Shown here: piece after piece, positions 17,539 to 27,031 of the stretch
Layout of the letters: each line of letters opens with the position of its first letter
Numbering within the stretch: the first letter of the stretch is position 1
Assembly (NCBI GenBank): GCA_026707585.1
Contig: JAPOWQ010000029.1
Location: forward strand, 169,362-233,361
Direction of reading: 5' to 3'
Source: Chloroflexota bacterium
GTDB lineage: Bacteria > Chloroflexota > UBA11872
Length of the DNA: 64,000 bases
The notes under the pieces: generated by a model
Seen by the model: only the letters and a program-made list of their open reading frames with translations
What the model was told of the DNA's origin: nothing
Databases searched by the model: none
Position numbers and translations under genes: made by a program

Positions 17539-19245
17539 ATGCTCATCACGCTCACCCTCGGGTCGCTGCTCCGCACGCTGCCGCCCACCCTCAGCAAGGT
17601 CGCCATTGATGACGGGGTGCGGGCCAACAACCTGAATGTCTTGTTCGTCACCGTCGGCCTGTTCGTCGGGGCCGTGCTGCTCTCCAACGTCGCCATGGCG
17701 GGGCGTCTCTACGCCGCGCGCTACAGCTCCCAGAAGGTCATCCACGACATTCGCAACGACCTCTATACCCACCTCAGCGCCAAGTCCATGAGCTTCTTCG
17801 ACCGGCACCAGACCGGCGACCTGATGTCCCGGGTCACCAACGACGTCAACATGATTCAGTTCTTCTTCACCATGGCCGGCACCGTCATCCTGTCCTCCAT
17901 CGCCCTCACGGCCATGAACCTGATCTTTATGTTCGCCCTGGACTGGGTGATGGCGCTGGCGATTATTGCCCTGGTCCCCTTCTTCGTCGCCATGCAGTCC
18001 GTCGCCAAGCGCGTGGTCCCGCTCTTCCGCCAATCCAACCAGCAGATGGGCGTGGTAAATGTCGAAATCCGCGAGGCCATCTCCGGCATCAAGGTCATTC
18101 AGGCGTTCGGCCGCGAGCAGTACCAGGAGGAACGGTTCGACCGCGAAAACTGGAAGCTGCGCGATCTGCGCACCCGCGTGCTGCGGACCTTTGCCCTCTA
18201 CTCCCAGGGCATTGAGCTGATCGCCGGCGCCGCCACCGCGCTGATTCTGGGCCTCGGCGCCTGGCGGATTGTTAACGGCGAATTCACGCTCGGCGGCTTG
18301 GTGGCCTTCCAGGGCTACCTGCTGCTCATGCTCGCCCCCACCCGCTTCCTCGGCTTCGCCGTCCAGATCACCCAACAGGCCGTCACCTCGGGCGAGCGGG
18401 TGTTCCAGATCATCGACACCCCGCTGGACGTGCAGGAGAAGCCCGATGCCCATCCGCTGCCCGACGTGCGGGGCGAGATTGACTTCGACGCGGTCACCTT
18501 CCAATACGGCGACCGCGATCCGATCCTGCGCGACGTTTCGGTCCATGTGCCCGCCGGCGGATCGCTCGCCATCGTCGGGCGCAGCGGCTCAGGCAAGAGC
18601 ACCCTGGCCAACCTGCTGCCCCGCTTCTACGACCCCACCGAAGGCGCCATTCGGGTCGACGGCCACGACCTGCGCGATATCCGCCTGCAAGACCTTCGGT
18701 CGGGCATCGGCATGGTCATGCAGGAAACCTTCCTCTTTAACATGACCGTCGCCGAGAACCTGCGCTTTGGCCGCAAGAACGCCAGCCACGAAGATCTGGA
18801 AGCCGCCGCGCGCATGGCCGCCGCGCATGACTTCATTACCGAGTTGCCCAACGGCTACGACACGCTCATTGGCGACCGTGGCGTACGGCTCTCCGGCGGT
18901 CAGCGCCAGCGCGTCGCCATTGCCCGCGCCCTCCTCGTGCGGCCCGCCATCCTGGTGCTGGACGAGGCCACCTCCAGTGTCGACACCCGCACCGACCGCG
19001 CCATCCAACGCGCCTTGGAGCGGCTCATGCAGGAGCGCACCACCATCGTGATCGCCCACAGGCTGTCGACCATTCGCCGGGTCGACCAAATCATCGTGGT
19101 CGACGCTGGCCGCATCGTCGCGCGCGGCACGCACGAGGAACTGCTGGAAACCAGCGACGACTACCGCGCCATTTACGAGTTGCAGTTCCGCTTGCAGGAA
19201 GAGCTTCCGGTCACGGTCGCAGCCGAGGGGCAGGTCAGCACCTGA
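17539..19245 (+). CDS. ABC exporter, half-transporter A (TMD-NBD)
   Basis: A 568-residue fused membrane and ATPase protein of the MsbA/LmrA/BmrC type. It has about six membrane helices over the first 300 residues, then the nucleotide domain with Walker A GRSGSGKST, Q-loop VMQETFLF, signature LSGGQRQR, Walker B ILVLDEATS and the H-loop IVIAHRLSTI. The ATG at 17539 cuts into the first helix. Family-typical sequence (RLILYLRSQKLLLAG) extends upstream to about 17482, yet no ATG, GTG or TTG exists between the in-frame stop at 17416 and 17539, so translation may begin at CTG 17497 or ATC 17485. The stop overlaps the next gene's ATG by one base. Substrate unknown; the pair is probably heterodimeric. 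Confidence 0.92.
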   Translation: MLITLTLGSLLRTLPPTLSKVAIDDGVRANNLNVLFVTVGLFVGAVLLSNVAMAGRLYAARYSSQKVIHDIRNDLYTHLSAKSMSFFDRHQTGDLMSRVTNDVNMIQFFFTMAGTVILSSIALTAMNLIFMFALDWVMALAIIALVPFFVAMQSVAKRVVPLFRQSNQQMGVVNVEIREAISGIKVIQAFGREQYQEERFDRENWKLRDLRTRVLRTFALYSQGIELIAGAATALILGLGAWRIVNGEFTLGGLVAFQGYLLLMLAPTRFLGFAVQITQQAVTSGERVFQIIDTPLDVQEKPDAHPLPDVRGEIDFDAVTFQYGDRDPILRDVSVHVPAGGSLAIVGRSGSGKSTLANLLPRFYDPTEGAIRVDGHDLRDIRLQDLRSGIGMVMQETFLFNMTVAENLRFGRKNASHEDLEAAARMAAAHDFITELPNGYDTLIGDRGVRLSGGQRQRVAIARALLVRPAILVLDEATSSVDTRTDRAIQRALERLMQERTTIVIAHRLSTIRRVDQIIVVDAGRIVARGTHEELLETSDDYRAIYELQFRLQEELPVTVAAEGQVST

Positions 19246-21047
19246 TGGGTATGCGTCAGACCTACGTCGATACCTCCAACCTCAGCGGTCGCACCGTAGC
19301 CGGCACCCTGCGGCGCTTGCTCTACTACGTCGGTCTGCACCGGCGCCACATCGGGATCGCCTTCGCGGCCCTATCCGTCGCCTCGCTCTTGAACATGGTG
19401 CCGCCCTGGGCCTTGAAAATCGCGGTCGACGACTTCATCCCCCAAGCGGACGCGGCCGGGGCTGTGCGAATCGCCGCGGCCATGCTGCTGGTTTACCTGG
19501 CGCGCGGCGCCCTGAACTATCTGAACTTCTATCTCTTTGCGCGCAGCAGCCAGACCATCGTGTACCAGGTGTCGCGCGACATGTTTACGCGGTTGGTGCG
19601 TCACTCCATGCGCTTCTTCGAGAGCCAGCGCACCGGCGAAACGGTCTCGCACTTGACCGCAGACGTCACCGCCGTCCAGCAGGCCATGCAAGGCCAGGTG
19701 CTCACCGCCAGCGCTGGCATCGTCACGATGCTGCTCTACCTCGTCGTCATGCTCACGCTCGACTGGCGCCTCACCCTGGTCATCCTCTCCGTCGTGCCCC
19801 TCATGCTGATCGCCAGCGTCATCACCGCGCGCATGCTGCGCGTGCGCTACCGCCGGGTGCAGGAGTCGATCGCCAACATCAACACCGCCATTGAGGAAAA
19901 CGTCAGCGGCGTTCGCGTCAGCCGCGCCTTCGCCCGCGAGGAGGCCGACGCCCGCCGCTTCCAGACCGAGAACCGCGCCAACCTGCAGGCCAACCTCAAT
20001 ACCACCATGGTGGAGTCCATTGCCACGCCGGTGATCGAGGGGCTCAGCACCCTCAGCGTGGCGGCCCTGCTGGCCTACGGCGGCTGGCAGATCACCATCG
20101 GCGAGATGCAACCCGGCACGCTCATCGCCTTCCTGGCCTACGTGCAGATCTTTCACCAGCCAATGACCGAACTGGTGCGCGTCAACTACGTCGTCCAGTC
20201 CGGCCTGGCCGCGGCCGACCGCATCTTCCAGTTCATGGACGTGCCGCGGCACATCGTCGACCGCCCCTCCGCCGTGGACCTGGTCCAGCCGCGCGGACGC
20301 GTCGAGTTTCGCAACGTCGACTTCAGCTACGACGGCACGACGCCGGTGCTTCAGGACATCTCCGTGACCGCCGAGCCGGGCCAGACCGTCGCCCTCGTCG
20401 GCGCCACCGGCTCCGGCAAGACCACCATGGTCAACCTCATCGCCCGCTTCTACGACCCCACGTCGGGCCAAATCCTGGTCGACGGTGCCGATCTCCGCGA
20501 TCTGCGTATGGAGAGCCTCCGCTCGCGCCTCGCCTTCGTGCCCCAGGAGACCTTCCTCTTCAGCGGCACCATCGCCGAGAACATCCGCTACGGGGACCCC
20601 GAGGCCGGCGACGGCCAGGTCGCCGCCGCCGCCGCGCTGGCCCGCGCCGACGACTTCATTGAGCAGCTGGACGACGGCTACGAAACCGTTGTCGGCGACG
20701 GCGGCCTGCGCCTCTCGCGCGGCCAGCAGCAGCGCGTCGCCTTGGCTCGCGCGATCCTTGCGGATCCCGCCGTCCTCGTGCTCGACGAAGCCACCTCCGA
20801 CATCGACACCGAATCCGAATACGAGATCCAACAGGCCCTGATCCAGGTCATGCACAACCGCACCAGCTTCGTCATCGCCCACCGCCTCTCCACCATCCGC
20901 AACGCCGACCTCATCGTCGTCCTCGACGAAGGCCGCATCGTCCAACGCGGCGCCCACACCGACCTCATCGCCCAACCCGGCCCCTACCGCGACCTCCACG
21001 CCGCCCAATTCGACGACCCCTCCGAGGCCACGTCCGTTCAGGCGTAG
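19245..21047 (+). CDS. ABC exporter, half-transporter B (TMD-NBD)
   Basis: A 600-residue partner of the preceding exporter half. It has about six membrane helices (for example IGIAFAALSVASLLNMV, YLVVMLTLDWRLTLVIL), then Walker A GATGSGKTT, Q-loop FVPQETFLF, the signature LSRGQQQR with Arg replacing the second conserved Gly, Walker B VLVLDEATSD and H-loop FVIAHRLSTI. The altered signature on this half and the intact one on the other suggest a heterodimer with one weakened ATP site, as in several bacterial exporters. Translation is coupled to half A through TGATG. The C-terminus is short and without extra domains. Confidence 0.92.
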   Translation: MGMRQTYVDTSNLSGRTVAGTLRRLLYYVGLHRRHIGIAFAALSVASLLNMVPPWALKIAVDDFIPQADAAGAVRIAAAMLLVYLARGALNYLNFYLFARSSQTIVYQVSRDMFTRLVRHSMRFFESQRTGETVSHLTADVTAVQQAMQGQVLTASAGIVTMLLYLVVMLTLDWRLTLVILSVVPLMLIASVITARMLRVRYRRVQESIANINTAIEENVSGVRVSRAFAREEADARRFQTENRANLQANLNTTMVESIATPVIEGLSTLSVAALLAYGGWQITIGEMQPGTLIAFLAYVQIFHQPMTELVRVNYVVQSGLAAADRIFQFMDVPRHIVDRPSAVDLVQPRGRVEFRNVDFSYDGTTPVLQDISVTAEPGQTVALVGATGSGKTTMVNLIARFYDPTSGQILVDGADLRDLRMESLRSRLAFVPQETFLFSGTIAENIRYGDPEAGDGQVAAAAALARADDFIEQLDDGYETVVGDGGLRLSRGQQQRVALARAILADPAVLVLDEATSDIDTESEYEIQQALIQVMHNRTSFVIAHRLSTIRNADLIVVLDEGRIVQRGAHTDLIAQPGPYRDLHAAQFDDPSEATSVQA

Positions 21048-21110
21048 ACCCGCTCAGCGGTACGATGAGCGCCAGGCTCCGAAGTTCGGTGCCGGCAGAT
21101 CCGAAGCTTG

Positions 21111-23780
21111 ATGGACTCCAAACGCCCACGCTCCGTCCTTGACGCCATGGCCGGCCCATACGATCCCGCCGCTGTCGAGTCCCGGCTCTACGACACCTGG
21201 GACGAGTCCGGTGCCTTCCAGCCTTCGGACGACGCCGACCGACGCCCGTTCACCATCGCCATTCCCCCGCCCAACATCACTGGGCAACTACACAACGGAC
21301 ACGTGCTTTTCGTTGCCTACCAGGACCTGATGATTCGCTGGCAGCGCATGCACGGACGAGCCGCCCTGTGGGTGCCCGGCACCGATCACGCCGCCATCGC
21401 CACCCAGAACGTGATCGAGCGCGAACTGGCCAAGGAGGGGCTCACCCGTCACGACCTTGGGCGTGACGGATTCGAAGAGCGGTTCTGGCAATGGAAGGAC
21501 GAAGTCGGCGACAACATCAACGAGCAACTGCGGCGGCTGGGCGCCTCCGTCGACTGGACGCGCGAGCACTTCACGCTCGACGAGCAGCTCTCCCGCGCGG
21601 TCCGCGAGGCCTTCGTGCGCCTGTACGAAAAGGGCCTGATCTACCGCGGCCGCTATATGGTCAACTGGTGTCCCGACGACCAGTCCGCCATCAGCGACCT
21701 CGAAGTCGAGCACCACGACGTCGAAGGCTCCCTCTGGCACATCCGCTACCCGCTGACCGACGGCGGTCATCTGACCGTGGCAACGACGCGCCCCGAGACA
21801 ATGCTGGGCGACACGGCCATTGCCGTGCATCCGGATGACGAGCGCTACCAGTCGCTGCTGGGGCGGGAAGCCATGGTCCCCGGAATCGGTCGCCGGATCC
21901 CAATCATCGCCGATGCCTTCGTCGATCCCGAATTCGGGTCCGGAGCGGTCAAGGTCACGCCGGGACACGACCCCAACGACGCGGCCATGGGCGAACGCCA
22001 CGACCTGCCGGTCATCAACATCATGAACGGCGACGGCACCCTCAACGACAACGCCGGACGCTGGGCCGGCCAGGATCGCTTCGATGCCCGGGCGGCCTAC
22101 CTGGACTTTCTGCAAGCCGAGGGACTGCTGGAACGCATCGAACCGCACACGCACCCGGTCGGCCACTGCTCGCGCGACGAAGCCGTGATCGAGCCGCTGG
22201 TCTCCGAACAGTGGTTCGTGAATGTTCGTCCGCTGGCCGACGCCTCTGCGGCCGCCGTGAACGACGGCCGCATCCGCTTCCACCCCGCCCGCTTCAAGAA
22301 CGAGTTCCTGCGCTGGCTGGACGAGATTCAACCGTGGTGTATCTCTCGGCAGCTCTGGCTTGGCCACCGCATCCCGGTCTGGTACTGCGGGTCGTGCAAG
22401 GCGGTCATCGTCCCGCGCGAGGATCCGACCACCTGCCCAACCTGCGGCGGCTCTGAGCTCGAGCAGGACCCGGACGTGCTCGACACCTGGTTCAGCTCAG
22501 GCCTGTGGCCCTTCTCCACCCTTGGCTGGCCCGACGACACCCCCGACATGCGCCGGTTCTACCCGACCGACGTCATGGAAACCGGCTACGACATCATCTT
22601 CTTCTGGGTCGCCCGCATGGTGATGTTGGGTCTGGAGCTGGTTGGCGAGGTCCCGTTTCATGACGTGTACTTCCACGGCCTGGTGCGCCATCTCGATGGA
22701 ACCAAGGTCAGCAAGACCAACTACCAGCCCGGCGACGATCCGCTCGAAACCATCGAGGCCTACGGCGCCGACGCCATGCGCTTCAGCTTCGTCACCGCCG
22801 CCGCGCCCGGCAACGACATGCGCCTGGACCTGCGCCAGGTCGAGCGCGGCGGCCACTTCGCCAACAAGATCTGGAATGGCGCCAAGTTCGTCATCGGCGC
22901 CATGGAACGTACGGTCGGCAGCGCGGCCGGCGAGCCTTCTCTGATTGATCGCTGGATCCTCAGCCGCTTCAACCAGGTGCATGCCGAAGCCATCCGCGAC
23001 GTGGAACGGTTCCGCTTCGGCGAAGCCGGTCGCGCCCTCCACGACTTCCTGTGGACCGAGTTCTTCGACTGGTACGTCGAGGCCGCCAAGATTCGGTTGT
23101 ACGGCAACGACACGGCCGCCGCCGCCCGCACGTCGGCCACGCTGGCCACGGTGCTGGACGGCTCCCTGCGGCTGCTCCATCCGTTCATGCCGTACGTCAC
23201 CGAGGAAATCTGGCGCCACTTCCGAGCCGCGTGCGGCGCTCCCGACTCCCCCGAGCTACTGATCGAGACAGAAATTCCTGTTGCGTCCCCAGACGTCGAC
23301 GAGGAAGCAATCTCCCGGGCTCGAGCGCTGATCGACATCGTCCAGGGCATCCGCAACGCCCGGCATGAGTCTGGCGTTGAAGCGGGCCGCCACGTCGAGG
23401 CGCGCGTCATCGGCGGCGGCGCCGAACTGAGGGACCAGGCCGTGTTCATCCGGCGCCTGGCTCGCGTGGACCCGCTTACGTTCCATCCCGCTGGTACAAC
23501 GTTCGAGGAGCCTGCCGTCACGGCACGCGCCGGCGGCGTGGAGATCTTCCTGCCGCTAGCCGGATTGGTTGATCTCACGGCCGAGCGCCAGCGCCTGGCG
23601 CGCGAGCTGGCCGAAGCCGAAGCCACGCTCGGCCGCGCCGAGCAATTGCTGGCCAATCCGAGCTTCGTCGAGCGCGCGCCTGCAGCGGTGGTCGCCAAGG
23701 AACGCGCACGAGCCCGGGCCGCCGGCGAGCGAGTTGCTCAGGTCAGGGAACGACAGGCCGCGCTGGTCGGCTCGCCGTAG
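21111..23780 (+). CDS. valS: Valyl-tRNA synthetase
   Basis: An 889-residue class Ia aminoacyl-tRNA synthetase charging tRNA-Val. It begins PYDPAAVESRLYDTW, then has the HIGH-type motif as HNGH in ITGQLHNGHVLF, the editing (CP1) domain, a zinc-like pair C-G-S-C and C-P-T-C, and WFSSGLWPFSTLGWP. The KMSKS loop is TKVSKTNYQ. The anticodon-binding domain follows, with a C-terminal coiled coil (LTAERQRLARELAEAEATL to VAKERARARAAGERV) that touches the tRNA. Both signature motifs are unusual (HNGH for the more common HMGH, KVSKT for KMSKS). The start is taken as ATG 21111; ATG 21147 is a possible alternative. Confidence 0.95.
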   Translation: MDSKRPRSVLDAMAGPYDPAAVESRLYDTWDESGAFQPSDDADRRPFTIAIPPPNITGQLHNGHVLFVAYQDLMIRWQRMHGRAALWVPGTDHAAIATQNVIERELAKEGLTRHDLGRDGFEERFWQWKDEVGDNINEQLRRLGASVDWTREHFTLDEQLSRAVREAFVRLYEKGLIYRGRYMVNWCPDDQSAISDLEVEHHDVEGSLWHIRYPLTDGGHLTVATTRPETMLGDTAIAVHPDDERYQSLLGREAMVPGIGRRIPIIADAFVDPEFGSGAVKVTPGHDPNDAAMGERHDLPVINIMNGDGTLNDNAGRWAGQDRFDARAAYLDFLQAEGLLERIEPHTHPVGHCSRDEAVIEPLVSEQWFVNVRPLADASAAAVNDGRIRFHPARFKNEFLRWLDEIQPWCISRQLWLGHRIPVWYCGSCKAVIVPREDPTTCPTCGGSELEQDPDVLDTWFSSGLWPFSTLGWPDDTPDMRRFYPTDVMETGYDIIFFWVARMVMLGLELVGEVPFHDVYFHGLVRHLDGTKVSKTNYQPGDDPLETIEAYGADAMRFSFVTAAAPGNDMRLDLRQVERGGHFANKIWNGAKFVIGAMERTVGSAAGEPSLIDRWILSRFNQVHAEAIRDVERFRFGEAGRALHDFLWTEFFDWYVEAAKIRLYGNDTAAAARTSATLATVLDGSLRLLHPFMPYVTEEIWRHFRAACGAPDSPELLIETEIPVASPDVDEEAISRARALIDIVQGIRNARHESGVEAGRHVEARVIGGGAELRDQAVFIRRLARVDPLTFHPAGTTFEEPAVTARAGGVEIFLPLAGLVDLTAERQRLARELAEAEATLGRAEQLLANPSFVERAPAAVVAKERARARAAGERVAQVRERQAALVGSP

Positions 23781-23793
23781 TTCGACGCGCCAG

Positions 23794-24801
23794 TCAGCGC
23801 CCGGACGATTCGGTCGCCGGCGGCTCGTCCTCCGCTCGAACGTACAACTCGCGCATGGCGGTTGGCCCGCGCACCATTTCGCCCTTGACCCCGCGCTCCC
23901 GGGCAGCCACCACGTCCTCGATCGCCGGCCGTACCTGCGACGAGAGCTGGTCGATGTAGTGCAGCGCAATAGCCTCTGGGATCATCGGTTCGGTGACCGC
24001 CGCGAACTCCAGCAGCCCCTGGTGACTCAGCACCAAGTGACGCAAGAGCGTCGCGATCTCGCCGTCGCAGCCCGTCGCCACCAGCGCCCGGTCCAGGATC
24101 CGCACCCCCTGCACCATGTGGCCTTCCAGGTTGCCGGCATCCGTGTAAACGATGCTGGCTTGCAAGTCCAGCTCCTCCAGCTTGCCCAAATCGTGCAGCA
24201 CGACACCCGCCAGCAGCAGGTCGCGATCCAACTGCGGATAGACCCTGGCGACCCGCTCGGCGATCTGCAGCATCTCCACCGTGTGCTCTGCCAGCCCTCC
24301 CAGCCAGGCGTGATGCCGGGTTTTGGCGGCCGGCCAACGGGGAAGCCGTTCCACAACCAGCGGGTCCGCAATCACGGCGCGCAGCACGTCCTTCAACACT
24401 GGCGACTCGATGGATTCAACGGCGTCGCGGATTGAGCCGGTGAGCGCTTCCGCGCTCTGAGACGAGCGCGGCAGGTACTCGGTCGCGTCCCATGTTTCGT
24501 CCGAGTGCCGCAAGGTGTCGACCTTGATGTTGACCCGGTTCCGAAACTCGTCGGCCCGTCCCTCCACCTCGTACGGCTCGCCCGCGGTGACGGCCGCAAT
24601 CTGCGCCTCCGTGACTTGAAACATCACTGCGTCAATCGTGGCGCCGGCGCGGTCGCGCAGGTTAATCCGCAGAAAGCGGTTCCCGGTGCGAGCCTCGCGA
24701 ACCTCGACGGATGCAACCAGGAACACGGCGTGCACGTAGGTGCCCGGAGTGATGTCGGCGATGTTCAAGCGCGTAGGCTTCCCGTGGGTAGTAGGGGACA
24801 A
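23794..24801 (-). CDS. YhaM-like 3'-5' exoribonuclease (OB-fold plus HD domain)
   Basis: A 335-residue protein. An N-terminal OB-fold nucleic-acid-binding domain (residues about 10-100, VEVREARTGNRFLRINL) is followed by an HD domain with HHAWLGGLAEHTVEM and VVLHDLGKLEEL, whose His and Asp residues bind the divalent metal. This layout and length match YhaM/CbfA, a Mn-dependent 3'-5' exonuclease acting on RNA and single-stranded DNA. Translation starts at TTG 24801 with AGTAGGA just upstream. It is convergent with valS, with 13 bases between stops, so the stops probably share a termination region. Confidence 0.88.
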   Translation of the reverse strand: MSPTTHGKPTRLNIADITPGTYVHAVFLVASVEVREARTGNRFLRINLRDRAGATIDAVMFQVTEAQIAAVTAGEPYEVEGRADEFRNRVNIKVDTLRHSDETWDATEYLPRSSQSAEALTGSIRDAVESIESPVLKDVLRAVIADPLVVERLPRWPAAKTRHHAWLGGLAEHTVEMLQIAERVARVYPQLDRDLLLAGVVLHDLGKLEELDLQASIVYTDAGNLEGHMVQGVRILDRALVATGCDGEIATLLRHLVLSHQGLLEFAAVTEPMIPEAIALHYIDQLSSQVRPAIEDVVAARERGVKGEMVRGPTAMRELYVRAEDEPPATESSGR

Positions 24802-24852
24802 GTCATCCTACTGGGCGGCGCCTCGCGGGGCGCGCCCCAATCCTCGATATCG

Positions 24853-25284
24853 TCAGCGACGTCGGCGAAGTGCGTCGCGAAGTCGCTGCCTCAAGGACGG
24901 GCGTTCATCGGGAAGCTCAATCACCTGCCCACGCCACATAACCGCGCTGCCGCGGCCACCGGCCGAACGCGCCGACCGTCGCTCCATGATCCCGCGGAAC
25001 AGCGCAGCCGCAAAGACCACCGCGCCGGCAATCGCCACGATCGAGGCGAACTGCCGCAGAAAGATGGACAAGAACAGCGCCGCCACCACCAGCACGGCCG
25101 CCGTAACCAGCATTTCTCCCGTCGTCGAGAAGCGAGCCATGATCCACCGGCCAAGAAGCTCGACGTAGTTTCGTCGAGGTTGATCCGGCTGCGGCGCCCG
25201 CGAAACTCGTCGCTTCGGCGGTGGAGCCGAGGCGTCCGCCCGATCGAGGATTTCCTTGACTTCGTCCTGCCAACTCTTGGGCAT
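24853..25284 (-). CDS. Small membrane protein of unknown function
   Basis: A 143-residue protein not assigned to a family. It has a charged N-terminus with a Pro/Arg-rich part (about residues 1-45), two adjacent membrane helices (MLVTAAVLVVAALFLSIFL and SIVAIAGAVVFAAALF), and a basic C-terminal tail starting MWRGQVIELPDERPSLRQRL, a motif resembling the tail of small Chloroflexi membrane proteins. The start is ATG 25284. It lies 51 bases upstream of the YhaM-like gene and may be co-transcribed with it. Function cannot be stated. Confidence 0.7.
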   Translation of the reverse strand: MPKSWQDEVKEILDRADASAPPPKRRVSRAPQPDQPRRNYVELLGRWIMARFSTTGEMLVTAAVLVVAALFLSIFLRQFASIVAIAGAVVFAAALFRGIMERRSARSAGGRGSAVMWRGQVIELPDERPSLRQRLRDALRRRR

Positions 25285-25420
25285 AGAGAGCGTTGTGGAG
25301 AGCTGCGCCTCGAGTATATCGCCGCGTCGATGTTCGTGGACTGGCGACGAGCCGACTTGATCTCAGCAACCATCGACGGCAGCACCCGGCAAACGCCAGC
25401 AAGCTGGCTATGCTTCACCC

Positions 25421-27031
25421 ATGCCCACGCCCGCATCCGATCCCTTCGAGATCGAAGTCTTCCGGCACCTCTTCGCCTCGGTCGCCGAGGAGATGGGCGT
25501 CACGGTTCAGCGCAGCGCGCACTCGCCCAACATCAAGGAGCGGCGTGACCATTCGTGCGCCGTGTTCGACGCCGACGGGCGCATGATCGCGCAGGCGGCC
25601 CACATTCCGGTTCATCTCGGATCAATGCCCGCCTCGGTGACGGCGGCGATCGAGGCCTATGAGGGCACGGCGCCAACGCCCGGCGACGTCCTCATCGTGA
25701 ACGACCCCTACCTGGGCGGCACCCACCTGCCGGATATCACCACCGTCTCCCCGGTCTTCGTCGGTTCGGAACGCCGGCCCAGGCACTGGGGTTGGGTGGC
25801 GACGCGCGCCCACCACGCCGATGTCGGCGGTCTGGCGCCGGGCTCCATGCCGCCCTCGACCGAGCTATACCACGAAGGCCTCATCATTCCGCCGCTCAAG
25901 CTGGTGGACGCGGGCAGGCTGGACCAGCAGCTGGTGGAGATCATCTGTCGTAATGTCCGCACGCCTGAGGAACGCCGTGGTGATCTTGAGGCACAGTTGG
26001 CCTCGCACCGGGTGGGTGAAGCGCGCCTGGCCCAGTTCGCCCGTCGCTACGGCGCCGAGCCCCTGCGCCGCCGAGCCGAAGCGCTGCTCGCCTATTCCGA
26101 AAAACTGGCCCGGGCGCGCCTGCAGGTGGTTCCCGACGGCACCTACGGCTTTACCGACTACCTGGACGATGACGGCGCCGGCGGGCCTGCGATACCAATC
26201 AAGGTCACCATTCAAGCGCGAAGCGGGCGACTGAGCTTTGATTTCGCCGGTACCGGACCCGCGGCGGCCGGCGCGCTGAACGCGCCCGAAGCCGTCACGC
26301 GGTCGGCCGTCATCTACGTGGCGCGCTGCCTCATGGGCGACGATGTACCCGCTAACGACGGCGCAACGGAGCCGCTGGAGGTCATCGTCCCGGCTGGCAC
26401 CGTCCTCAATCCGCCGCGACCGCACGCCGTGGCGGCCGGCAACGTGGAAACCTCCCAGCGCGTGGTTGACGTCTTGTGGGGCGCGCTGGCACACGCACTA
26501 CCCCATGTCGTCCCATCCGCCAGCCAGGGCACCATGAACAACCTGATCATCGGCGGATTCGATCCGCGGCACGGCCGCGCCTTCACCTACTACGAGACCA
26601 TCGCCGGCGGCGCGGGCGCCGGTCCCGACGGTCCCGGTGCCGATGCGGTCCAGGTGGCGATGACGAATACGCTGAACACACCCATCGAGGCGATGGAACT
26701 GGCCTATCCCCTGGCCGCCCGCCGCTACGCCATCCGCCGCGGATCCGGAGGAAGGGGTCGCCACCGGGGCGGTGACGGCGTGATTCGAGAGATTGAAACG
26801 CTGGTCCCGGCGGTGGTCACCATCGTCACGGAGCGTCGGAAGCGCCAGCCCTGGGGATCTGCCGGCGGCCAGGCTGGCAGTTCGGGTGTCAACCGCGGAG
26901 TCATCGGCGACACGTTGCGCGACTTGCCGGGTAAGGCCGCGATGGAGCTGGCCGCTGGTGACGTGATCCGAATCGAAACGCCCGGCGGCGGCGGCTGGGG
27001 CACGTCACGCGGCCCTTGGCAGCCTGCCTAA
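25421..27031 (+). CDS. Hydantoinase B / 5-oxoprolinase family protein (HyuB)
   Basis: A 536-residue member of the HyuB family, the partner subunit of ATP-dependent hydantoinases, oxoprolinases and acetone-carboxylase-like enzymes. Typical blocks are EMGVTVQRSAHSPNIKERRDHSCAVFD, VNDPYLGGTHLPDITTVSPVF, AHHADVGGLAPGSMP and a C-terminal GGSGGRGRHRGGDGVIREIE. No HyuA subunit lies next to it, although HyuA and HyuB usually pair, so the partner must be encoded elsewhere. Its 3' end overlaps the convergent thpR gene by four bases. It would act in the cytosol on cyclic amides; the substrate is unknown. Confidence 0.9.
   Translation: MPTPASDPFEIEVFRHLFASVAEEMGVTVQRSAHSPNIKERRDHSCAVFDADGRMIAQAAHIPVHLGSMPASVTAAIEAYEGTAPTPGDVLIVNDPYLGGTHLPDITTVSPVFVGSERRPRHWGWVATRAHHADVGGLAPGSMPPSTELYHEGLIIPPLKLVDAGRLDQQLVEIICRNVRTPEERRGDLEAQLASHRVGEARLAQFARRYGAEPLRRRAEALLAYSEKLARARLQVVPDGTYGFTDYLDDDGAGGPAIPIKVTIQARSGRLSFDFAGTGPAAAGALNAPEAVTRSAVIYVARCLMGDDVPANDGATEPLEVIVPAGTVLNPPRPHAVAAGNVETSQRVVDVLWGALAHALPHVVPSASQGTMNNLIIGGFDPRHGRAFTYYETIAGGAGAGPDGPGADAVQVAMTNTLNTPIEAMELAYPLAARRYAIRRGSGGRGRHRGGDGVIREIETLVPAVVTIVTERRKRQPWGSAGGQAGSSGVNRGVIGDTLRDLPGKAAMELAAGDVIRIETPGGGGWGTSRGPWQPA

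Noticed and set aside
17230-18546. N-terminal extension of the pyrE frame by about 440 codons
   Set aside because: It is antisense to the ABC exporter; PyrE homology begins near 17229 and a good promoter lies at 17273-17301.
19371-21008. A 545-codon minus-strand frame opposite exporter half B
   Set aside because: Low-complexity Gly/Asp/Val-rich shadow of a strongly conserved ABC gene.
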